Of a DNA stretch of 64,000 nucleotides, positions 18,119 to 27,353 are shown piece after piece; within the stretch, counting starts at the first letter, position 1; each line of letters starts with the position of its first letter. The stretch is from Hyphomicrobiales bacterium (GTDB lineage: Bacteria > Pseudomonadota > Alphaproteobacteria > Rhizobiales > RI-29). Both the position numbers and the translations under genes were made by a program. The notes beneath the pieces are model-generated. The model did not search any database, was not told the origin of the DNA, and saw only the letters and a list, made by a program, of their open reading frames with translations. The stretch lies in contig WGLQ01000029.1 of the NCBI GenBank assembly GCA_016125495.1, positions 30,930 through 94,929 on the forward strand, in the 5' to 3' direction.

Positions 18119-19156
18119 TCATGAAAAGGCCGGGATCACCTCCTTGCAGAAGAGCTCGAGCGAACGCTTCTGGCGCGCGTGATCGAGGCCGAGGCTCGCG
18201 TAGTAGATGAAGGAATCGACCCCGAGGGCCTCGTAGCGGCGCAACTTGGCGATAGCCTCCTCGGGCGTTCCGAACATGAGGTTCTCGCGCAGCATCGCGG
18301 GATCGTATTCCCCCCGGTTGGCCAGTTCCTCGAGTGGAATCTCGCGCGGAAAGCCGTTCGCCACGTCGCCGAGGTTGCGAAACAGGTTCTCGAACTGGCC
18401 GAGCACCCGCTGGATCGCACGCACCGGCTCGTGCCAGTCGTCGGGCCGGTCGTAGAGCACCGTATGTCGCATCATTGCCAGATGCGGGCGCGCCTTGCCG
18501 GGGAATTTCGCCATCGCCTCGTCCAGCCGGGCCTTGTAGAGTTCGGCCTCGCTGAACGGACGGGTCAGCGGCCACGACATGATATGGCAGCCGTGCTCGA
18601 CGGCATAGTCGTAGGTGATGGGCGCCCGCGCGGCCACCCAGATCGGCGGATGTGGCGACTGTAGTGGCTTGGGCACCGAGGTCGACACCGGGAACGACCA
18701 GTATTTGCCCTCGTGGGTATAATCTCCTGCCCAGAGCGCTTTCAGCGCCGGCAGCATCTCGTGCATGTATTGCCAGGCGTCGCTCTGCTTGAGGCCAGGG
18801 TGCATGCGGTCGAACTCGCGCTGATAGGCGCCCGAGCCGATGCCGAACTCGAGCCGCCCGCCGCTGATGAGATCGGTGAATGCGGCTTCCCCCGCGAGCC
18901 GGATGGGGTGCCAATAGGGCGCGACGGCGACCGCTGTGCCGAGCCGGATCCGATCGGTGTGCGCGGCCCACCAGGTGAGGATCTGGAAGGGGTTCGGCGC
19001 GATCGTCATTTCGAGCGCATGGTGCTCGGCGGCCCAGACGATGCTGAACCCGCCGCGGTCCGCCATCTGCACCATTTCGAGGGTGTGGCGTTCGACGTCG
19101 CGCATGTCGAGCGAACCGTCCATCCGCTCGAGATTGATCGCCAGCTGGAATTTCAT
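18119..19156 (-). CDS. LLM-class flavin-dependent monooxygenase
   Basis: 345-aa bacterial luciferase-like (FMN-dependent, TIM-barrel) protein. Hallmarks: WAAEHHALEM near residue 42, TAVAVAPYWHPIRLAGEAA, and the GRLEFGIGSGAYQ segment. Such enzymes use reduced FMN from a partner reductase; no reductase gene lies next to it. The ATG at 19156 has GGAGGGG upstream. First gene of a two-gene unit with the alpha/beta hydrolase, divergent from a LysR gene. Confidence 0.88.
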   Translation of the reverse strand: MKFQLAINLERMDGSLDMRDVERHTLEMVQMADRGGFSIVWAAEHHALEMTIAPNPFQILTWWAAHTDRIRLGTAVAVAPYWHPIRLAGEAAFTDLISGGRLEFGIGSGAYQREFDRMHPGLKQSDAWQYMHEMLPALKALWAGDYTHEGKYWSFPVSTSVPKPLQSPHPPIWVAARAPITYDYAVEHGCHIMSWPLTRPFSEAELYKARLDEAMAKFPGKARPHLAMMRHTVLYDRPDDWHEPVRAIQRVLGQFENLFRNLGDVANGFPREIPLEELANRGEYDPAMLRENLMFGTPEEAIAKLRRYEALGVDSFIYYASLGLDHARQKRSLELFCKEVIPAFS

Positions 19157-19341
19157 TCTCCCACCCCTCCGTTCCGCCCGATGGCAGCCCAACCTGATCC
19201 CACTGCCTCGACGGACCGCGTGCCCGCCGAGTTGATCACGGCCGTGACCCGGCGCCGGCGACCGCCCACGGCGACCGACAGCAAAGAAGGAGGGTGATGG
19301 CCCTCAAAATCCTTGTAAAGCAAAATTTTCCGCAGTAATCG

Positions 19342-19363
19342 TTCGAGAATTTCGAATATTCGA
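19342..19363. promoter_or_regulatory. Overlapping palindromes upstream of lysR-type gene
   Basis: TTCGA-GAATT-TCGAA (19342-19356) overlaps the perfect palindrome TCGAATATTCGA (19352-19363). They lie 35 bases before the LysR start at 19399 and upstream of the divergent monooxygenase gene. A LysR operator is the likely reading (inference from position). Confidence 0.45.
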
Positions 19364-19398
19364 CTTCGGAACCAGGGTCGGGACCGGATCGACGGGAC

Positions 19399-20253
19399 AT
19401 GAACCTCAGCGAGCTGCAAACCTTCCTCGCCATCGTCGAAACCGGCAGTCTGGTGCGCGCCTCCGAGCGCCTGCGGGTCACCCAGTCGACAGTGACGGCC
19501 CGGCTCAAGAGCCTCGAGGCCAGCCTCGGTCAGACACTCCTTCACCGGCGCAAGTCGGGCATCGAATTGACCCACGCCGGTTTTCGTTTCCGCCGCTATG
19601 CCGAGGCCATGACCGGCCTCTGGCGCCAGGCGCGCCAGGAGACGTCGTTGCCCGAGGGCGTTGCGACGATCTTCAAGCTCGGCTGCCATTGGGAATTGTG
19701 GCCCGAGATCGGGGAGACGACCTTCGAGTGCTTTCATCGCGAGCATCGCCAGGCAGCGCTCGCCGCCTGGCCCGGCGAACAGGTCGAATTGGACGCCTGG
19801 CTCGGGAACGGGCTGCTCGATGCGGCGCTCTGCTATCATCCGAGCGCGCGCCACAACGAAACCATCCACGCCCTGGTGCGCGAGCGCATCGTGCTGGTCA
19901 GCTCGCGCCCCGACAGTCCGGCGCGCTTCGACCCCCACTACGCCTATGTCCACAACGGCGACGACTTCGCCCGCGAGCATGCGGCCGCCTACGCCGATGC
20001 CGATACCTCGCGCATCCATTTCGGCTCCGCGCAGTGGGCCTTGCGGCACCTCCTGGCGAACGGCGGCTCGGCCTACCTGCCAGAGCGCCTCGCCGCTCCC
20101 GAGATCGCCTCGGGCCGCCTCCACCGGCTGGCGGACGCGCCGGAGTTCTCCCGCTCCGTTTACCTCGTCACCACCGACGCCTGCGCCGGGAAATGGCCGT
20201 GGCTGCACACTCTGGCCCGCGATCTGGCAGGCCGCTGGGGTGACCCGGTATGA
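19399..20253 (+). CDS. LysR-family transcriptional regulator
   Basis: 284 aa. An N-terminal winged helix-turn-helix (about 1-60: LQTFLAIVETGSLVRASERL, VTQSTVTARLKSLE) is followed by a shorter, divergent effector domain with a WELWPEIGET stretch. It is divergent from the flavin monooxygenase/hydrolase pair, with palindromes in between, so it probably controls them. The effector is unknown. It is convergent with the carbonic anhydrase gene. Confidence 0.9.
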   Translation: MNLSELQTFLAIVETGSLVRASERLRVTQSTVTARLKSLEASLGQTLLHRRKSGIELTHAGFRFRRYAEAMTGLWRQARQETSLPEGVATIFKLGCHWELWPEIGETTFECFHREHRQAALAAWPGEQVELDAWLGNGLLDAALCYHPSARHNETIHALVRERIVLVSSRPDSPARFDPHYAYVHNGDDFAREHAAAYADADTSRIHFGSAQWALRHLLANGGSAYLPERLAAPEIASGRLHRLADAPEFSRSVYLVTTDACAGKWPWLHTLARDLAGRWGDPV

Positions 20254-20376
20254 GGAAGATAATTCATGCGCGTGGTCGCCCGCTGGGCGTTCAAGTGGGG
20301 CTCAGGTTTCGCCCGGACGGAGGCGGCGACGCGCCGCGCCGTCCTCTAGCGCCTCTCGAATTGATTTCCGCTCCAC

Positions 20377-21093
20377 TCAGAGGGGGGCGCCGGCCGCCTC
20401 CAGCAGGTCACGCCAGAGGCCTTCACGCGGATCGTAGGCGAGCAGCCGGCCCTCGTTCATGTCGTAGAGCCAGCCGTGTATGGAAAGCCGCCCCTCCGCC
20501 ACGCCGTCGGCCACGCTCTGATATGTCATGAGATTGTCGATCTGGAACTGCACGTGCGCACGTGCCACCTCGTCGTGCCGCTCGGGACCCTCGAGGCCGG
20601 CCGCGCGGATCAGGGCATGCGCCGGCCGGGTGAGGTTGATCCAGCGCCTGAGGTGCTGGTCGCCCTCGATGTGGTCGGTATCGAGGAGTGCCCCGATGCC
20701 GCCGCACCCCGTATGTCCGCAGACCACGATGTCGTCGATGCCGAGATGTTCGATGGCATAGGCGATCGCCGCCCCGACACTGTCGTCGTAGGCGTGCGCC
20801 GGTGGCACGCTGTTGGCGATGTTGCGGATTTCGAAGAGTTCGCCGGGGTCCGCGCCGGTGATCTGGGCGGGCACGACACGGCTGTCCGAGCAGCCGATCC
20901 AAAGCAGGCGCGGCTTCTGCTTGGCGGTTGCCAGGTTCCGAAAGAACGCGCGGTCTCGCTCGAAGGCCTCCCGGAAGCGGGCGTGGCCTTCCATGGCATC
21001 AGCAATGTCCGGATCGATGTCCGCCAACCCGCCTGCCGGCCGGTCATCGCCGGGGCGATCGCCGTTACCGTTTTCGTCGTGCTGGCCCGACAT
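20377..21093 (-). CDS. Beta-class carbonic anhydrase
   Basis: 238 aa; interconverts CO2 and bicarbonate. All zinc and proton-transfer residues are visible: C68, D70 and R72 (CSDSR), H127 and C130 (HTGC). A 45-residue polar N-terminal extension precedes the core. The ATG at 21093 (MSGQHDENG) has AGGAGG 8 bases upstream. It is downstream of, and may be co-transcribed with, the DUF985 gene. Together with dabA/dabB at 33.5-37.5 kb it gives this genome a second inorganic-carbon function. Confidence 0.95.
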   Translation of the reverse strand: MSGQHDENGNGDRPGDDRPAGGLADIDPDIADAMEGHARFREAFERDRAFFRNLATAKQKPRLLWIGCSDSRVVPAQITGADPGELFEIRNIANSVPPAHAYDDSVGAAIAYAIEHLGIDDIVVCGHTGCGGIGALLDTDHIEGDQHLRRWINLTRPAHALIRAAGLEGPERHDEVARAHVQFQIDNLMTYQSVADGVAEGRLSIHGWLYDMNEGRLLAYDPREGLWRDLLEAAGAPL

Positions 21094-21189
21094 CCCTTGA
21101 ACCTCCTCGACCTCGAGACCGCAGACCACTACAACAATTAGGCTTTCCCGTGAATGCGTCGCCACCTCACTCGTCTGGTGCCGGCCGGT

Positions 21190-21600
21190 CTATTCGACCT
21201 CGAAGCCCGCGAATTCGAAGCCCGGCGCCACCGTGCAGCCAACGAGGGTCCACGCCCCGAGGCTGCGGGCCGACTGCCACGCGCCGGCTGGGACCACGGC
21301 TTGCGGGCGTTCTCCCGCCGCGAGATCGGCCCCGAGGATGACCTCTTGCTCGCCATGCGCCGTGCGTGTTGCGAGCGCCAGCGCGGCGCCGGCATAGTGG
21401 TGCCAGACCTCGGCGGCATCGACCCGGTGCCAGCGCGAGCGCTCGCCCGCCGAAAGCAGGAAATAAATCGCTGTCGAGTGCGAGCGGCCTCCGTTCGCTG
21501 CCGCGTCGCGGAATGTCTCCCGGTAGTGACCACCCTCGGGATGCGGCACGAGTCCGAGCAGGGCGATGACCTCCTCGCCCGTCAGTTGATCCTTCGGCAC
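21190..21600 (-). CDS. DUF985 cupin protein
   Basis: 136-aa cupin of the DUF985 (Cupin_5) family. GLVPHPEGGHYRETF and the WHRVDAAEVWHHYAG metal-site region are typical; His residues in the latter probably bind a metal. No reaction is established for the family. It lies 15 bases after the nucleoside transporter stop on the same strand. Confidence 0.88.
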   Translation of the reverse strand: MPKDQLTGEEVIALLGLVPHPEGGHYRETFRDAAANGGRSHSTAIYFLLSAGERSRWHRVDAAEVWHHYAGAALALATRTAHGEQEVILGADLAAGERPQAVVPAGAWQSARSLGAWTLVGCTVAPGFEFAGFEVE

Positions 21601-21615
21601 CGCCGACCTCCGTCG

Positions 21616-22893
21616 CTATTGCGTCGTCATCACGCCGATCACCGCGCCGGTCATCAGCGTCGCCAACGTGCCCGAGACGATGGTCTTGAGTCCGAGGGAG
21701 ATGATTTCGCCGCGTCTCTCCGGGGCCATCGCGCAGAGCCCGCCGATCATGATGCCGAGCGATCCGAAATTCGCAAAGCCGCAGAGCGCGTAGGTCAGGA
21801 TCAGCCGGGAGCGACCCGACAGCTCCTGCGCTCCCGTTTCGGCGAGCCTGAGGTAGGCGACGAACTCGTTCAGCACGGTCTTGATGCCGATGAGCGCGCC
21901 CGCCGTGACGCTTTCCGAGGCCGGTATCCCGATGAGCCAGGCGAGCGGCGCCATCGCCCAGCCGAGCAGCATCTCGACGCTTACCTCGATGCCGAATGGC
22001 GCGCCGGCCAGGGCCAGGATCTGGTTCGCGAGATGGACCAGGGCGACAAAAACGACGAGCAGGGCGGCGACGTTGGCGAGCAGCGTGATGCCGTCGCGTG
22101 TGCCGGCCACGATGGCATCCATGCTCGAGCCGGTTGGCTCGGCCTCCGCCATCGGTGGCGTGTCGCCGTCCTGCGTTTCCTCCGCGCCCGGCGGCACCAT
22201 CAGGAAGGCGATGAGGAGGGCGGCCGGCGCGCTGATCACCGATGCCACCACCATGTGGCCCGCGGCCCCCGGCAGGCTCGCCGAGAGCAGGCTCGCATAG
22301 AGCGCGAGGACCGTTCCGGCGATCGTCGCCATCCCGACCGTCATGGTGGCAAAGAGCGCGGACCGGCTCATGGTGACGAGGTAGGGGCGCACGAGAAGCG
22401 GCGCCTCGACCATCCCGACGAAAATGTTGGCGGCGGCGGATGTGCCGACCGGACCCGAGACGCCGAGGCTGCGCGACAGGGCCCAGGCGAAGGCCCCGAC
22501 CACCGCCTGCAGCACGCCCCAATGATAGAGCAGGCGCGACAGCGCGCTGACCAGGAGGATGAGCGGCAGCGCCTGGAAGGCGAGGACGAATCCGTTCTCC
22601 GGCTTGACGATGTCGAAGGGAGCAGGGCCTCCGGCAAGGTAGCCGAACACGAGCCGCATGCCCGCGTTGCTCGCGGCCTGAAGCGCGCCGACCAGCCCGG
22701 CGATCCATTCGAACGATCCGCGGAGCACGGCGACGTTCAGCATCAGGCCGGCGATGGCGATCTGCAACGCGAGCGCGACGGCGGCCATCCGCGCGAGCCC
22801 CGTCGCCGTGAAGGCGCGGCGGTCCTCGGAGGCCGCCAGCGCCAGCAGCGGAATGACGATGAGCCCGAGGGCGCTCTGCAGCTGTCCCGACAT
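21616..22893 (-). CDS. NupC/CNT-family concentrative nucleoside transporter
   Basis: 425-aa inner-membrane symporter of the CNT family, which imports nucleosides with H+ or Na+. Conserved regions: GFVLAFQALPLILLVSALS, the GTSAAANIFVGMVEAPLLVRPYL loop and GIKTVLNEFVAYL. About ten hydrophobic helices are seen. The ATG at 22893 (MSGQLQS) is chosen because the helices begin immediately after it. Likely in one unit with the DUF985 gene. Confidence 0.92.
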   Translation of the reverse strand: MSGQLQSALGLIVIPLLALAASEDRRAFTATGLARMAAVALALQIAIAGLMLNVAVLRGSFEWIAGLVGALQAASNAGMRLVFGYLAGGPAPFDIVKPENGFVLAFQALPLILLVSALSRLLYHWGVLQAVVGAFAWALSRSLGVSGPVGTSAAANIFVGMVEAPLLVRPYLVTMSRSALFATMTVGMATIAGTVLALYASLLSASLPGAAGHMVVASVISAPAALLIAFLMVPPGAEETQDGDTPPMAEAEPTGSSMDAIVAGTRDGITLLANVAALLVVFVALVHLANQILALAGAPFGIEVSVEMLLGWAMAPLAWLIGIPASESVTAGALIGIKTVLNEFVAYLRLAETGAQELSGRSRLILTYALCGFANFGSLGIMIGGLCAMAPERRGEIISLGLKTIVSGTLATLMTGAVIGVMTTQ

Positions 22894-23023
22894 GCCATGC
22901 CCCCCGGCGCTCCGACGCGGGGCGCCTCGTTGCGGCCTGTCATGAAGGATGGTGCGGCTGGCATCAAGGGGTCGCCGGTTCAAGCCTCGAGCGGCCCGCC
23001 GGCCACCCTGCCGGCTGCCGGCA

Positions 23024-23887
23024 TCAGCGCCGCCCGCGCAGGTAGACGAACCAGTAGACCGCGCCCACCATCAGGCTGCCGCCGATGAGGTTGCCGATCG
23101 TGGATACGGTGATGTTGTGCACCGCGGCCGAGACCGTGATCGCGGGAAAGTTCGCCGCACTCGCCCCGATCGAGGTCCAGAATTCGGGCCCTGCCCACGC
23201 CTTGATCATCAGCGCGTAGGGCAGGAAATAGAGGTTGGCGATGGAGTGCTCGAATCCGGCGGCAACGAAGGCTGCGATCGGCGGGACGATAACGACCACC
23301 TTGTCGGTCGTGCTGCGGGCCGAGAACGACATCCAGACCGCAAGGCAGACCAGCACGTTGCAGAGCAGCGCGAGGAAGAAGAGTTCGACGGTCTCGAGAG
23401 CCGACTTCGCCGCCGCGACGTCGAGCGCGACCTTGCCGACGGCACCGCCCCCCAATTCGTAGTGCCCTGCGAGGAAAACGAGCAAGGCGGTGCCGACCGC
23501 CCCCGCGATGTTGCCGAGATAGACGATCGCCCAGGCCACGAGCAGTGCGCGGACCGTGATGCGACGGCTGGCGCACGCCACGACCATCAGCGAATCGCCG
23601 GTGAACAGCTCCGCGCCACCGATGATCACCAGGATGAGGCCGAGCGAGAAGACGATACCGCCGAGAAGGCGCGCGATGCCCCATGGCACATCGCCCGATC
23701 CCGCGAGCACCACCGTCATGAAGATCGCCCCGAACGCGATGAAGGCGCCGGCGAGGATGCCGAGCACGCCCAGCGTCAGCGCATCACGGCCGGCCTTGGC
23801 GGCACCGACCGTCTCGCACGCGAGCGCCATCTCGGCGGGCATGAGGGCATCGACTCGAGGGGGGGTGGCATCAAGGTCGTTGCGCAT
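23024..23887 (-). CDS. Formate/nitrite transporter family channel
   Basis: 287-aa membrane channel of the FNT family (FocA/NirC). Six helices are visible; family motifs include GELFTG-like AELFTGDSLM, LGNIAGA and the AAGFEHSIANLYF segment with its central histidine. Formate or nitrite transport is the family role; formate would fit the one-carbon theme of the window, but ligand choice cannot be read from sequence. Confidence 0.9.
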   Translation of the reverse strand: MRNDLDATPPRVDALMPAEMALACETVGAAKAGRDALTLGVLGILAGAFIAFGAIFMTVVLAGSGDVPWGIARLLGGIVFSLGLILVIIGGAELFTGDSLMVVACASRRITVRALLVAWAIVYLGNIAGAVGTALLVFLAGHYELGGGAVGKVALDVAAAKSALETVELFFLALLCNVLVCLAVWMSFSARSTTDKVVVIVPPIAAFVAAGFEHSIANLYFLPYALMIKAWAGPEFWTSIGASAANFPAITVSAAVHNITVSTIGNLIGGSLMVGAVYWFVYLRGRR

Positions 23888-23980
23888 TGTCGATCCGTGT
23901 CACCGTCGGCTCGAGAACTGTCGGCCCGCTGGTCGGCGGAGGGGGGGGTGGCTCCGCCGTCCGCCACGCACGCGCCTGGC

Positions 23981-24646
23981 TCAGTACCGGAAGAATTGTT
24001 CGTGGAAGTTATTGCTCGCATTCGTGTCGTAGCCGGGGTCGATCTGGGCTGTGAACTTCAAGGTGGCGCCGGGGTTCGCCTGCTCCAGCGCCGTTGCGTC
24101 CGTCGTGACGCGTGTACGCCCCCTTGCGTTCAACCCAGGGATGGAAACCTGCCGGCGGAACTGACCCGGTGTGCGCACCTTGTCGGCATCGGAACCCGAA
24201 ACCCAGATGTACCCCGGGCGGGATTGCTGAGGCCCGTTGTTGACCACGTCGATGTAGACGGTTCCACCGGAGAACCCGACGATGGAAACGGCGATGTCGA
24301 ACCCGCCCACCGAAGCAGGCTGCTGGAATTGCTGTTGCGGCTCATTTGGCCGATACTTCAATAGACTAGCAGCAAAATTGGGGAAGTTGTGCCAGGCGCA
24401 CTCGCCGTTCTGAACCTTCGTTATCACTTCGCGCGAGGACAGCGCGGGGAAGTTGCCGAGCCCACATCTCTGATACATCTCCGACCAGTGGTTCCAGTCG
24501 CACCGCCCGTCTTGGCTGTAAGACCCGATGCAATCGACAGCCGCGTCGAAGGCGGAGGGCCCCGCCGTTGCAGGCTGACTGCCCGAGCTTGCGATCGCGA
24601 TGAGAATGGCGCCCGAGATGGCGAGGGATGCTAATGACTTGTGCAT
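23981..24646 (-). CDS. Exported protein with CARDB-like C-terminal domain
   Basis: 221 aa. A Sec signal peptide (about 1-28, ending ATAGPS) is followed by a Cys-containing region (DCIGSYSQDGRCDWNHW, YQRCGLGNF, GECAWHNF) and a C-terminal beta-sandwich like CARDB domains (VYIDVVNNGP, TDATALEQANPGATLKFTAQIDP). It would sit in the periplasm or outside the cell. No enzyme motif is seen. It is the first of two secreted-protein genes on this strand, with a 9-bp direct repeat in its promoter region. Confidence 0.72.
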   Translation of the reverse strand: MHKSLASLAISGAILIAIASSGSQPATAGPSAFDAAVDCIGSYSQDGRCDWNHWSEMYQRCGLGNFPALSSREVITKVQNGECAWHNFPNFAASLLKYRPNEPQQQFQQPASVGGFDIAVSIVGFSGGTVYIDVVNNGPQQSRPGYIWVSGSDADKVRTPGQFRRQVSIPGLNARGRTRVTTDATALEQANPGATLKFTAQIDPGYDTNASNNFHEQFFRY

Positions 24647-24668
24647 TCCGGTTCCGTCCTTCCCTTGA

Positions 24669-24696
24669 CCAGGTGGATCCTAGTGTCCAGGTGGAC
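24669..24696. repeat. Direct repeat and small palindrome upstream of a secreted-protein gene
   Basis: CCAGGTGGA occurs at 24669-24677 and again at 24687-24695, 18 bases apart, and the second copy lies in the palindrome GTCCA-GG-TGGAC (24685-24696). The spacing puts both copies on nearly the same face of the helix. It is 23-50 bases upstream of the CARDB-like gene, so it may be a binding site. Confidence 0.35.
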
Positions 24697-24798
24697 GCGC
24701 GACCGAGGAATGTCGCGAGCCAACGCCCCGGCCGACCGGATCGTGAATGTAGCTGCGTGTGCAGCGGGACATGAATTGCCACACCAGGAACGGCGTGG

Positions 24799-25149
24799 TT
24801 ATTTGATGATGATCTCGACGTTGTTTTCGACGGTGAAGACGATATCGCAGTATCCATAGCTGTTGACCGAGACCCAGACGTGGCCCCGATAGGTCTGCTG
24901 GACGTGACGCCCGTTGGGTGGAATATTCGCGTAGGGAACGAGCCTCCCGTTGAAATCGACCCACGAGAGCTGGGCCGAACGGTCGGCGACCCTGTTGATC
25001 ACGATCAGCTCGCGGGCGTCGTTGCTGGCCGCGGACCGCAGGCCAGCGGTGTTGCAATTTGCTTCCGCCATGGTGGGAGAGCCGGCAATCGCCAGGATGC
25101 CAGCAAGACCGGCTATAGTCTTGAGAGACAATGTATACATGGTGCTCAT
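24799..25149 (-). CDS. Exported VHL-beta-domain protein
   Basis: 116 aa with a Sec signal peptide (about 1-28) and a compact beta domain resembling the von Hippel-Lindau tumour-suppressor beta domain. Matching positions include INR, LSWVDFNG, a PYANIPP turn and TYRGHVWV, in the same order as in VHL. Two cysteines remain in the mature protein. Start at 25149 (MSTMYTL); 25140 is also possible. VHL in animals recognises hydroxyproline; the bacterial role is unknown. It lies in an island of small exported proteins. The fold assignment rests on motif order and needs a profile search. Confidence 0.75.
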   Translation of the reverse strand: MSTMYTLSLKTIAGLAGILAIAGSPTMAEANCNTAGLRSAASNDARELIVINRVADRSAQLSWVDFNGRLVPYANIPPNGRHVQQTYRGHVWVSVNSYGYCDIVFTVENNVEIIIK

Positions 25150-25401
25150 TTCTTTTTTGCAGTGCAAACCAGCTATTGTCAGTCAATACATGCGGACCGA
25201 CACGACCAGCCGAGACTAGCACACTAGACATATGCTGCAACGATTGTAATCTCGGAGGGAGCAACAGTTTGTCTTTGCGAGGCCGAGGTCCGCTCGCCGC
25301 CCCCGGTAATTGTCCTCCCAGGTGTGGAACCGAGCGATGGGGGCGACCGCGTCGACACACCGGCCACATCGTTGGAAACGCGAGGTTCGGCCGTTGCCCG
25401 G

Positions 25402-26781
25402 CTAGCGCGAGAGGATGGCCCGGGCCACCCGCTCGCCCGACATCAAGGCGCCGTGTGCCGTGCCGAAGTAGTCCGGCTCGCACGCCTCGCCCGCGAACCA
25501 GAGCCGGCCATCCCATGCCTGCTGACCGAGATCTCGGCGGGTCGCCCCGCTCGTTCCAACGGCGTTGTAGCTATAGCTGCCGGCGCTGAAGGGATCGGCC
25601 CGCCAGCGTGTGACCTGAGCACCGAGTGGTGCCGGAAAGCGGCTTCCGAACATCGCTCGCAGTGCCTCGTGGGCACTGGCCATGGTGGCCCGGTCGTCGA
25701 GCGCTTCCAGCGTGTCCGCTTCGTGCCCGGCATTGAATCCGAGGAGCACGGGCGCCCGCATGCCACGGGCGAGGGACAGCCACTCGGCCCAAAGTCCCGG
25801 TGTCGGCCCAAGCCACTCGATCCAATCGACGTCGTCCGGCCAGGCGATCCTGTCGAACCGAAGCCAGCACTTGTTGAGGAGGCCGGTCCCGAGCCCCTCT
25901 ATCGCCACCTGGCGCCGCCGGCCGAGCGGCTCGGTAAAGCGCGGTCGCCCCGCCTGCAGGACGCCGAGCGGCACCGTGCAGACGACGCGATCCGCTCCGA
26001 TGCGCGTTCCGTCGGCAACGCGCACCCCATCGGGGCTGACCTCCACCACCTCCATAGAGGTCCGGATGTCGAGGCCCTTCGCCAGCAAGGCGGTGATCCG
26101 GTCGAACCCGTCCGGGAAGATCACGTCGCCGCCGCCGAACTCCTCGCCGTCGTCACCATGCAGGGCCGAGAGCCGATCGGCGGGCGCCGCGTATTCCTGC
26201 TCGAGCGTGCTGTTGACGAGGTGGAGGACGAGCCGACGCTGCGCCTCGGTGGTGCCTTGCCATTCGGCGGACTTTTCGAGCGCGGCCATCACCGACATGT
26301 CGGCTTGCCCGCGTGCGACCGCCCGGAGCGCCGATCGCAGAATTCGTTCCGCCGGCCGCATGTCGGGATCGCTGCTCTCGCCGTCGGGACCGATCAGCAC
26401 TGCCGCGTCATAGCTCGTGGCGACGCGCCGGGCCCCCGCCTCGCGGGCCAGCGCGGTCAGCGGATTGCCTTTCGTTCCGTGAATCCAGCTCGCCCCGAGG
26501 TCGACCGGTACATCGGGCCAGTTGCGGGAGGTGTGGATGCGCCCCCCGATGCGCTCGCGGGCCTCGAGCACGATCACCTCGGCGCCCCCCGCCGCGAGCA
26601 TGCGGGCCGCGCCCAGACCTGCGAGACCTGCACCCACCACCACGATTCGCTCGTCGGAGGCGCGCGCCCGCCCTGCCGCCAGCAGCGCCGCCGCAATGGC
26701 TGGGCCGAGCGCCAGGACACTGCGGCGCGAAATGCGACTGCTCCTCCGTCTCGGTGTATTCGGCGTCGAATGGCGCGGCAC
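25402..26781 (-). CDS. Tat-exported flavin monoamine oxidase family protein
   Basis: 459-aa FAD amine oxidase. A twin-arginine signal is visible (SRISRRSVLALGP, then an Ala-rich stretch), so the folded flavoprotein is exported. The FAD dinucleotide fold is VVGAGLAGLGAARML, followed by the family ERIGGRIHT and DLGASWIHG motifs, and the C-terminal GRLWFAGEACEPDYFGTAHGA closes the flavin site. Substrates in the family are primary or secondary amines such as polyamines. The setting fits amine catabolism, but no specific substrate can be named. Confidence 0.9.
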   Translation of the reverse strand: MPRHSTPNTPRRRSSRISRRSVLALGPAIAAALLAAGRARASDERIVVVGAGLAGLGAARMLAAGGAEVIVLEARERIGGRIHTSRNWPDVPVDLGASWIHGTKGNPLTALAREAGARRVATSYDAAVLIGPDGESSDPDMRPAERILRSALRAVARGQADMSVMAALEKSAEWQGTTEAQRRLVLHLVNSTLEQEYAAPADRLSALHGDDGEEFGGGDVIFPDGFDRITALLAKGLDIRTSMEVVEVSPDGVRVADGTRIGADRVVCTVPLGVLQAGRPRFTEPLGRRRQVAIEGLGTGLLNKCWLRFDRIAWPDDVDWIEWLGPTPGLWAEWLSLARGMRAPVLLGFNAGHEADTLEALDDRATMASAHEALRAMFGSRFPAPLGAQVTRWRADPFSAGSYSYNAVGTSGATRRDLGQQAWDGRLWFAGEACEPDYFGTAHGALMSGERVARAILSR

Positions 26782-26960
26782 CTTCGGCTCCCCTCGAGAT
26801 GACGGATTGCTGTCCTGATCCAGCCTGCATCACATCGATCTAGCCGTACGAAACCGGTCGCCACAAGTCTGTCGCGCTTGCCGGTCCCGGCCTTATGATG
26901 GCAGTGACGCAAGCGATCGGCGGTGCCGCTGCCGCTACCTTCTCGATGGAGAGACCTCGA

Positions 26961-27353
26961 ATGGACCGTTTCACCGGCGGTTGCCTTTGCGGCGACGTGC
27001 GCATCGTGGCGTCCGGCAAGCCCTATCGGGTCGGTCTCTGCCACTGCCTCGACTGCCGCAAGCATCATGGCGCCCTGTTCCATGCCAGCGCCATTTTTCC
27101 GCGGGATGCCGTGACGATCGAAGGCGAGACACGCGACTATGCTGGCCGGCATTTCTGCCCCCGTTGCGGCTCGTCCGTTTTCGCGTGCACGGCCGACGAA
27201 ATCGAGGTCGCCCTCGGCGCGCTGGACGCCCCCGACCAGTTGCGGCCGACCTACGAACTCTGGACGATCCGCCGTGAAGCCTGGCTGCCACCGTTTCCGC
27301 TCGCGCGGCGCTACGAGCGCGATCGCCTCGCCGATGGGCGGAGCGAGGAATAG
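26961..27353 (+). CDS. GFA/CENP-V family zinc protein
   Basis: 130 aa. The zinc-binding Cys pattern of the glutathione-dependent formaldehyde-activating (GFA) fold is present: CLCG near the start, CHCLDCRKHHGA, then FCPRCGSSVF. The ATG at 26961 (MDRFTGGC) has GGAGAG upstream and puts the first Cys pair at the usual place. Family members are often annotated for formaldehyde handling, but a direct role is not well established. It lies next to the flavin amine oxidase, whose reaction type can release aldehydes. Confidence 0.87.
   Translation: MDRFTGGCLCGDVRIVASGKPYRVGLCHCLDCRKHHGALFHASAIFPRDAVTIEGETRDYAGRHFCPRCGSSVFACTADEIEVALGALDAPDQLRPTYELWTIRREAWLPPFPLARRYERDRLADGRSEE

Noticed and set aside
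21154..23088. 644-codon plus-strand open frame
   Set aside because: Antisense to the DUF985 and nucleoside transporter genes; composition of a shadow frame.
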